A stretch of DNA of 12,523 nucleotides, from NCBI GenBank assembly GCA_002500485.1, contig DLRJ01000021.1, positions 1 through 12,523 of the forward strand, given 5' to 3'. Each line of letters starts with the position of its first letter. Position 1 is the first letter of the stretch. Shown piece after piece: positions 7,529 to 12,523 of this stretch. Both the position numbers and the translations under genes were made by a program. The stretch is from Dehalococcoidia bacterium UBA7891 (lineage in GTDB: Bacteria; Chloroflexota; Dehalococcoidia; Lucifugimonadales; UBA826). Below the pieces are notes generated by a model. That model did no database searches. It was not told where the DNA came from and saw only the letters and a list, made by a program, of their open reading frames with translations.

Positions 7529-10500
7529 ATGAGAAATTTTCCTTTTTTAATTATTTTTTTAATATTCGTGTCTTGTAACACTTCACCTTCAATTGATTCA
7601 AAATTAAATAGTGTTTCTCTTTATGGTGATTTACATAACTCGACACTCACAGCTAAGTTTGATAATAAAAATTCTCTCTCTATATATAGGAATAATGCTG
7701 AAAAGCCTATTCTTATACAAAATGCCAGTATGGATCATCGGCCTTATCTCCACCCAATTGTCTCTCCAGATGGTAAGGGCATCTTGACTGAATACAGCCC
7801 TGGTCACCACAAACATCAGACTGGACTCTATTGGGGCTTTACAAGAGTTAATGGTTCTGGTGCAGATGAAGAAACTCTAAAGAAGTGGTTTTATAAACCG
7901 GATAAGACTGATGAAATAAAGACTCAGATTGGAAGAGACTTTTTTCATCATCCTACTAAGGATATGTATGGAGATTCTACTGATTATTGGAAAAAAGATA
8001 ATGTTCGAATAATCCAATCCAGTGGTGAAGAGGTAAAATGGGAAACGGTTTACCATATGCTTGATGATAAAGGTTCGACCATAATGGTTGAAACTCAAAA
8101 ATGGACCATGCGGGCACTGGAAGATAAATATATCCTAGATCTGGAGTGGGTTGGGGATGCACAAACTAATATTACTATTGGGGAATTTGAATATGGTGGT
8201 CTCTTCCTACGAATGCCTTGGTTTAAAGGTATTAATGGAGAAGTGGTAAATGCTGCTCGAAACAAAAATACTGCTGGTGAAGGAAAACGTGCCCACTGGG
8301 TTGATGTTGGCATGGAAATCAAGGGTGTGGACAAATGGGGACATATAGCAATATTTGATCACCCTGCAAACGGTGGGTTTCCTCAACCTTGGAGAATAGA
8401 TGGCAATATGGGTGTCGGACCTTCTCGAGCCATCCTTGGTGATTGGGACATACCTGAAGGTTCTATGGAGATTATTCGACATCGTTTCATTATTTATATT
8501 GGAGATTTGAATGATAAGGAACTTATGGAAGAGTGGATTGAGTATGGTGGCGAAAAAGCATCCTGGGCACTTTGGGATCTTGCCCAAGAAGAAGGCCGAA
8601 AGGAAAAATTTCTGAACCCACAGGAGGCCGTTGATAATATGACCATAATGGACGGTTTTAATGTAAATGCCTGGGCTTCAGAGCCAATGATTACACAACC
8701 CATGGCATTTTGTTGGGATGATAAGGGCAGGCTCTGGATTGCAGAAAACCGCGATTATGAAACAAGAGGAAAAGGTTTTTCAAATGATGGAGATAGCAGA
8801 ATACTGATCCTGGAAGATACGGATAGGGATGGTAAGGCAGACGATATTAAGGTTTTTTTGGAAGGTATTCCGTTTCCATCGGCTATTGCGTTAGGCTTTG
8901 ATGGTCTATTCCTTGGTGCTCCACCTCACCTTTTGTTTGTGCCAGATAAGGATCAGGATGATGTTGGTGAAATGGATGATATTGAGATCCTTTTGACTGG
9001 TTGGGGAATTCGTGATAGGCATGAAACTATTAACAGTCTTCATTGGGGGCCAGATGGTTGGATCTATGGTTTAGAAGGTTTTGCAACGCCTTCTAAAATC
9101 AGGAAACCCAATTCTGAGACCAAGCTGTACAGTCATAAAGATGAGTTTCCTGCTGACTTACTTGATGCTGATGGTGTTGATATAAACGGAGGCGTTTGGA
9201 GATATCACCCAACAAAAAAAGAATTCGAAGTGGTTGCACATGGTTTCAGTAATCCATGGGGCATTGATTATGATGCAAAGGGTCAAATCTTCATAAGCGC
9301 GTGCGTGATCCCCCACCTTTTTCATGTAGTCCCGGGTGGTATATTCCATCGTCAGGGAGGTAAACATTTCAATCCATATGTTTACAGTGATATTCGTACT
9401 ATTGTAAATCATAGGCACCGATCAGCTCATGGTGGTGCCAGGGTCTATTTGTCCGACGCTTTTTCCCAAGAACAACAAGGTCGCTTATTCATGGCGAATA
9501 TCCATGAACATGCGGTGCTTTCAGATGTTCTTGAGCCTAAAGGGTCTGGTTTTGTAGCACATCATGGTGATGATTTCCTAATGGCTAATAACGCACAGTG
9601 GATAGGTTTTAGTATGGAGTTAGGTCCTGACGGTTCACTATACGTGTTGGACTGGCATGACGCTGACATCTGTGGGAATGAGGTAGTTCATAAAGAGACA
9701 GGTCGAATTTTTCGCATCTCTCCTGAGACAAGCCTAGCGAATGAATGGGAGGGGCGCTATAAAGATGTGAGGTTATTATCTGATCTCGAGCTAGTTAAGC
9801 TTCAGGAGAATAAAAGTTCATGGCATGCTCGTCGTGCTAGAATCATACTCCAGCACAGAGCGACTAAAGGCAAGATTGATGGTGATGCTACTTTACTAAT
9901 TAAGAATATGGTTAAGAGCCATGCCAACTCAGATTATCGACTTAGAGGATTATGGACTGGTCATGTGACAAATACATTTTCAAATGAAGATTTGCTCAGT
10001 TTTTTAGATGATAGAGATGAGTATATAAGAGCATGGTCTATTCAATTGCTTAGTGAAGATAAGAACCTAAGCAGAAACGCATTGGGAAAATTTGCAGCTA
10101 TGGCAAAGCTGGAGGATTCACCGGTTGTTAGACTATATCTTGCAGGAGCTCTTCAAAGAATGACCTTAGATGAGAGGTGGGAGATTGCTGAGGAACTTAT
10201 TAGACATGGTGAAGATATAGCCGATCATAATATTCCTCATATGCTCTGGTTTGCGGTTGAGCCTATGGTCACTCATAATCCTGAAAAGGCTCTTGATCTT
10301 GCCAGTGTCAGTAAGATCCCTATGTTAACAGAATATATTGCATGGCGTCTCTCTGATGCTAATCAACTCGAATTGTTGGTATCTTCCTTGAAAGCCTCAA
10401 ATCCGGTATCAGAATATTTGATGAAAGGTATGCTGTCGGCATTGGAAGGGCTTTTCGATGTTAAGGCTCCAGATAACTGGGATTCTGTTCTTCTAGAACT

Positions 10501-11482
10501 TGAGTCAGATCCTGAGCTCGCGAAATCAGCGGTAGCAATCGATCGAAAATTCGGTAGTATTCAAGCCATTAAAGAAGCTCTTTCAAATTTGAAAGATAAA
10601 AACCTACCAGTAGAAAAAAGACGTGAAGCTTTAAACAGTCTTGCAAATCAAAAAAGGCAAGAGCTTGAAGATATCCTACCAATACTTATTGATGAACCCG
10701 AATTGCGGATTGATGCAATACGAGCCCTCTCCTCAATCCAGATCAGCAAAGCTTCTTGGGGAAGTGAAAGAGATTTGGCATGGACCTTAATGAGACGTTA
10801 TAATGAGTTTTCTCCTATTGAAAAACTGGAAATTGTTCAAACATTGGCTTCCCGTTCCGGCTATGGCTGGCGTCTGACAATTGCTATAAGGGATGGAATG
10901 GTTCCAAAGCGTGATGTTCCGGCTTATGTTGCACGTCAGCTTCACAGGGTTGTAGGTAGTGGATTTCTTGAAACCTGGGGTCCGATTTCAAAAGTTTCTG
11001 ATGAAAAGGTAGCTTCAAATAAAAAATATCGCGATTTATTATCTGCTGATGCAATCAGCAGGGCAAATATTCAGGCGGGAAAAACTACTTATGACGGACT
11101 ATGCGGTGCTTGCCATACTATGTATGGACAGGGTGGTAAAGTTGGACCAGATTTAACTGGTTCTAATCGAACGAATATTGAATACCTTTTGAATAATATT
11201 GTTGACCCGAACGCGGACCTTCAGGACGACTATAGAATGGTTCTTGTTACAACAAGAGATGGCAGAACTTATGCTGGTAATGTAACATCGGAAAGTGATA
11301 GGACCCTTACGCTTCGAGTAGTTGGTCAGGACCAAATAATAATTAGCAAGTCAGATATTCAATCAAGGGAAGTACAAACCGTTTCCATGATGCCTGAAGG
11401 TTTGCTGGATTTCCTCACTAACAAAGAGATAATTGATTTGGTGGGCTTCTTGCAAACAGACGACGGAATTGACCTCGAATAA
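7529..11482 (+). CDS. Giant lipoprotein B: paralogue of A without the LTxxQ modules
   Basis: The protein has 1317 residues. I chose the ATG at 7529 because it follows AAGGA (7518-7522) and begins a clean lipoprotein signal, MRNFPFLIIFLIFVSC, with the lipid Cys at 16. An in-frame ATG at 7460 would overlap gene A and add 23 residues that spoil the signal. Domain order equals A: PmoA-like about 38-345 (HHKHQTGLYWGF from 93, FHHPTK), dehydrogenase propeller about 371-735 (QPMAFCWDDKGRLWIAEN, HRSAHGGARV, LDWHDADICG; calcium-type loop DTDRDGKAD 430-438), HEAT-like helices about 750-1140, then cytochrome c with CGACH at 1192-1196, GPDLTG and a likely axial Met in SMMPEG (1286-1291). It starts 28 bases after gene A and surely shares its transcript. 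Identity to A is high throughout (estimated at about half of residues by eye), so the pair arose by tandem duplication. Its codons are less AT-rich than those of A. It probably handles a related but different substrate. Confidence 0.87.
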   Translation: MRNFPFLIIFLIFVSCNTSPSIDSKLNSVSLYGDLHNSTLTAKFDNKNSLSIYRNNAEKPILIQNASMDHRPYLHPIVSPDGKGILTEYSPGHHKHQTGLYWGFTRVNGSGADEETLKKWFYKPDKTDEIKTQIGRDFFHHPTKDMYGDSTDYWKKDNVRIIQSSGEEVKWETVYHMLDDKGSTIMVETQKWTMRALEDKYILDLEWVGDAQTNITIGEFEYGGLFLRMPWFKGINGEVVNAARNKNTAGEGKRAHWVDVGMEIKGVDKWGHIAIFDHPANGGFPQPWRIDGNMGVGPSRAILGDWDIPEGSMEIIRHRFIIYIGDLNDKELMEEWIEYGGEKASWALWDLAQEEGRKEKFLNPQEAVDNMTIMDGFNVNAWASEPMITQPMAFCWDDKGRLWIAENRDYETRGKGFSNDGDSRILILEDTDRDGKADDIKVFLEGIPFPSAIALGFDGLFLGAPPHLLFVPDKDQDDVGEMDDIEILLTGWGIRDRHETINSLHWGPDGWIYGLEGFATPSKIRKPNSETKLYSHKDEFPADLLDADGVDINGGVWRYHPTKKEFEVVAHGFSNPWGIDYDAKGQIFISACVIPHLFHVVPGGIFHRQGGKHFNPYVYSDIRTIVNHRHRSAHGGARVYLSDAFSQEQQGRLFMANIHEHAVLSDVLEPKGSGFVAHHGDDFLMANNAQWIGFSMELGPDGSLYVLDWHDADICGNEVVHKETGRIFRISPETSLANEWEGRYKDVRLLSDLELVKLQENKSSWHARRARIILQHRATKGKIDGDATLLIKNMVKSHANSDYRLRGLWTGHVTNTFSNEDLLSFLDDRDEYIRAWSIQLLSEDKNLSRNALGKFAAMAKLEDSPVVRLYLAGALQRMTLDERWEIAEELIRHGEDIADHNIPHMLWFAVEPMVTHNPEKALDLASVSKIPMLTEYIAWRLSDANQLELLVSSLKASNPVSEYLMKGMLSALEGLFDVKAPDNWDSVLLELESDPELAKSAVAIDRKFGSIQAIKEALSNLKDKNLPVEKRREALNSLANQKRQELEDILPILIDEPELRIDAIRALSSIQISKASWGSERDLAWTLMRRYNEFSPIEKLEIVQTLASRSGYGWRLTIAIRDGMVPKRDVPAYVARQLHRVVGSGFLETWGPISKVSDEKVASNKKYRDLLSADAISRANIQAGKTTYDGLCGACHTMYGQGGKVGPDLTGSNRTNIEYLLNNIVDPNADLQDDYRMVLVTTRDGRTYAGNVTSESDRTLTLRVVGQDQIIISKSDIQSREVQTVSMMPEGLLDFLTNKEIIDLVGFLQTDDGIDLE

Positions 11483-11501
11483 GGTATATAGACAATAAAC
11501 C

Positions 11502-11515
11502 GCCAGGATCTTGGC
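11502..11515 (+). terminator. Weak hairpin after the giant-lipoprotein operon
   Basis: GCCAG (11502-11506), a GATC loop and TTGGC (11511-11515) can form a 5-bp stem with one G-U pair, 20 bases after the stop of lipoprotein B, followed by TATTATTAA. The stem is short and there is no run of Ts, so termination is only suggested by its position at the operon end. The rest of 11483-11690 shows no gene. Confidence 0.22.
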
Positions 11516-11690
11516 TATTATTAACAGGTGGGTCGAGAAGGAAACGTTAGTATAAGGGACGACGGGGTGAGATAAATATATTTTTCGGATTCTGAGGGTC
11601 ATTGGATTGAGGTCAACGAACACAAATCATTTTTCTTCTTGCAGGGGTAGTCCGTAGCCTAATTGTTTTTTTCAGATAAATTACAGCATT

Positions 11691-11717
11691 TCCCCGATAG
11701 CTCAGTTGGATAGAGTG
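11691..11717 (+). pseudogene. tRNA 5'-end fragment (acceptor strand plus D-arm only)
   Basis: TCCCCGA (acceptor strand), TA (positions 8-9), then GCTCAGTTGGATAGAGT reads as a normal bacterial D-arm: GCTC pairs with GAGT (one G-U) and the loop carries AGTTGGATA with the invariant GG. Beyond this the similarity stops. The next bases cannot form an anticodon stem (GAAAG against AATCA), no T-arm (GTTCGAAT-like) follows, and there is no complementary 3' acceptor TCGGGGA. It is therefore a truncated tRNA relic, located where base composition changes from AT-rich to GC-rich. Its amino-acid identity cannot be told. Confidence 0.6.
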
Positions 11718-11765
11718 GAAAGTTAACAGAATCAGGTACTGAACATTGTTGGAGCCCAAACACAG

Positions 11766-12092
11766 ATGCAACTAACGAGAGTGGTTTTACAGTCCTTCCG
11801 GGTTGTGACCGGAGCGGACATGGCACAAGATTACGCAGACATGATTGCGATGGAGTTCAGTGGGCGGGTTGACCTCGTCATCGGCGGTTCTTACGGAGGC
11901 CTAATTGTACAATACCTCGCGGCCGGGTACGATGGTTGCTTTAATAAAATAGTGATCGTGGTCGCTGCTTGTGACATCAGCCCGGAAAAAGAGATCAACT
12001 ACGCGTTTGCAGAGACGCTTGCTGCTAGACATTTCAAAGGGTTGGTCTTTGTAAAGGGTCTCCCGATTTATTTCACTGACCGTTCGTTATGA
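11766..12092 (+). pseudogene. Truncated alpha/beta-hydrolase fragment
   Basis: The longest ATG frame gives 108 residues; the frame is open back to 11727, where a TAA stops it. DYADMIA...VDLVIGGSYGGLIVQYLAA matches the helix-strand-nucleophile elbow-helix core of alpha/beta-hydrolases, with GGSYGG as the GxSxG nucleophile motif. A working enzyme needs about 60-100 residues before this (including the oxyanion HG) and about 100 after it (acid Asp and catalytic His). Neither is present, and the tail KGLPIYFTDRSL does not look like the family. It is most likely a decayed remnant, or a deletion derivative. Its stop overlaps the PfkB start as ATGA. GC content is much higher than in the preceding operon. 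Confidence 0.6.
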
Positions 12093-12523
12093 GCTCCTCA
12101 GCCACACGCAAAGGTATCCTTGCCGGGGGAAACTGGATTGTCGATCAGGTGAAGATGGTCGATTGCTGGCCGGCGAGGGAGACGTTGGCGACCATTTCGT
12201 CACAGTCCGAAGGCGCGGGCGGATCACCATACAATGTGGTGCTAAACCTGAGGAAGATGGGGGCGAAATTTCCATTGGGTGGCGCGGGGATGGTGGGCAG
12301 GGACGCGTTTGGGAATTACATCCTAGCCGACCTAAAAAAGCACAAGGTCGATGCGCGGGGAATCAAAGTGACACCGAAGGCGCCAACCTCCTACACCGAC
12401 GTGATGACGGAGGAAGAAACGGGCCGGCGCACGTTTTTTCACTGTCGCGGCGCCAATGCGTTGTGGGATGGCAAGGGGCTGGACATCAAGAAATCAAAGG
12501 CACGAATTTTTCACCTGGGCTAC
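12089..12523 (+). CDS. PfkB-family carbohydrate kinase, N-terminal part (3' end cut by the window)
   Basis: The first 145 residues of a protein usually about 300 long are visible. The N-terminus (ILAGGNWIVDQVKMVDCWP) is the first strand and substrate-side region of ribokinase/adenosine-kinase-like enzymes. GAGGSPYNVVLNLRKMGA (42-59) and GGAGMVGRDAFGNYI (64-78) form PfkB signature 1. TSYTDVMTEEETGRRTFFH (100-118) is the following beta-clasp/lid region. The catalytic Asp and ATP site (GAGD) would lie beyond the window. It phosphorylates a sugar or nucleoside with ATP in the cytoplasm; the exact substrate is not determinable. The ATG overlaps the stop of the hydrolase remnant by four bases (ATGA). 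No Shine-Dalgarno sequence is visible, and an in-frame TGA at 12077-12079 rules out a longer start. GC-rich codons match the left flank rather than the operon between. Confidence 0.87.
   Translation, partial: MSSSATRKGILAGGNWIVDQVKMVDCWPARETLATISSQSEGAGGSPYNVVLNLRKMGAKFPLGGAGMVGRDAFGNYILADLKKHKVDARGIKVTPKAPTSYTDVMTEEETGRRTFFHCRGANALWDGKGLDIKKSKARIFHLGY

Noticed and set aside
8207..8587. A 126-codon open frame on the - strand.
   Set aside because: It is entirely antisense to lipoprotein B, has no recognisable motif, and its composition is explained by the sense gene.
3103..11482. PmoA-like naming might suggest methane oxidation.
   Set aside because: The PmoA label on the DUF6807 family is historical. 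These are exported soluble-domain proteins with no transmembrane methane monooxygenase features, and no pmoB/pmoC genes are present.
11718..11765. Continuation of the tRNA fragment into a complete tRNA.
   Set aside because: The next bases cannot form the anticodon stem, and there is no T-arm or matching 3' acceptor strand.
1..12523. CRISPR arrays, insertion sequences, integrases or phage genes.
   Set aside because: No regularly spaced repeats, transposase or integrase motifs or terminal inverted repeats were seen on either strand.

Overview
The window looks like a piece of genome from an uncultured, probably free-living bacterium. I cannot fix the phylum. The two giant cytochrome proteins belong to a family best known from Planctomycetes and Verrucomicrobia (PVC-type heme-binding CxxCH proteins), but their short 'LSC/VSC' lipoprotein signals and AT-rich codons would also fit Bacteroidota- or Marinimicrobia-like lineages. 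All genes found lie on the + strand.

Layout: (1) 1-543, the C-terminal half of a PLP-dependent class I/II aminotransferase in a relatively GC-rich style. (2) 544-712, a regulatory gap with a good sigma-70-like promoter overlapped by three TTCAAGARG repeats. (3) 713-1836, a small cupin and an atypical short-chain dehydrogenase only 2 bases apart. (4) 1837-1978, a gap, then 1979-11482: a Gfo/Idh/MocA-type oxidoreductase followed by two tandem, paralogous giant lipoproteins of 1465 and 1317 residues. Each giant reads, in order: lipoprotein signal, PmoA-like (DUF6807) domain, PVC-type membrane-bound dehydrogenase beta-propeller, HEAT-type helical repeats, C-terminal mono-heme cytochrome c. (5) 11483-11765, a non-coding junction with a weak hairpin and a 27-base tRNA 5'-end fragment. 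(6) 11766-12523, GC-rich again, with a truncated alpha/beta-hydrolase and the start of a PfkB-family sugar kinase.

How the genes may work together (inference): the cupin, SDR and Gfo/Idh/MocA enzyme are cytoplasmic and the two giants are exported lipoproteins. The set resembles an oxidative carbohydrate or polyol catabolic operon in which exported dehydrogenases pass electrons from a substrate to their own cytochrome c domain, and cytoplasmic NAD(P) enzymes and a cupin process the product. The actual substrate cannot be read from the sequence.

Most notable: the PmoA-like, propeller, HEAT and cytochrome architecture is present twice in tandem. The first copy alone carries two copies, about 1.5 kb apart, of a 61-residue helical module beginning LTxxQ (27/61 identical, no gaps). 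Both cytoplasmic dehydrogenases also lack residues normally considered catalytic. The whole 0.56-11.7 kb block is visibly more AT-rich than its two flanks, which suggests it was acquired as a unit.
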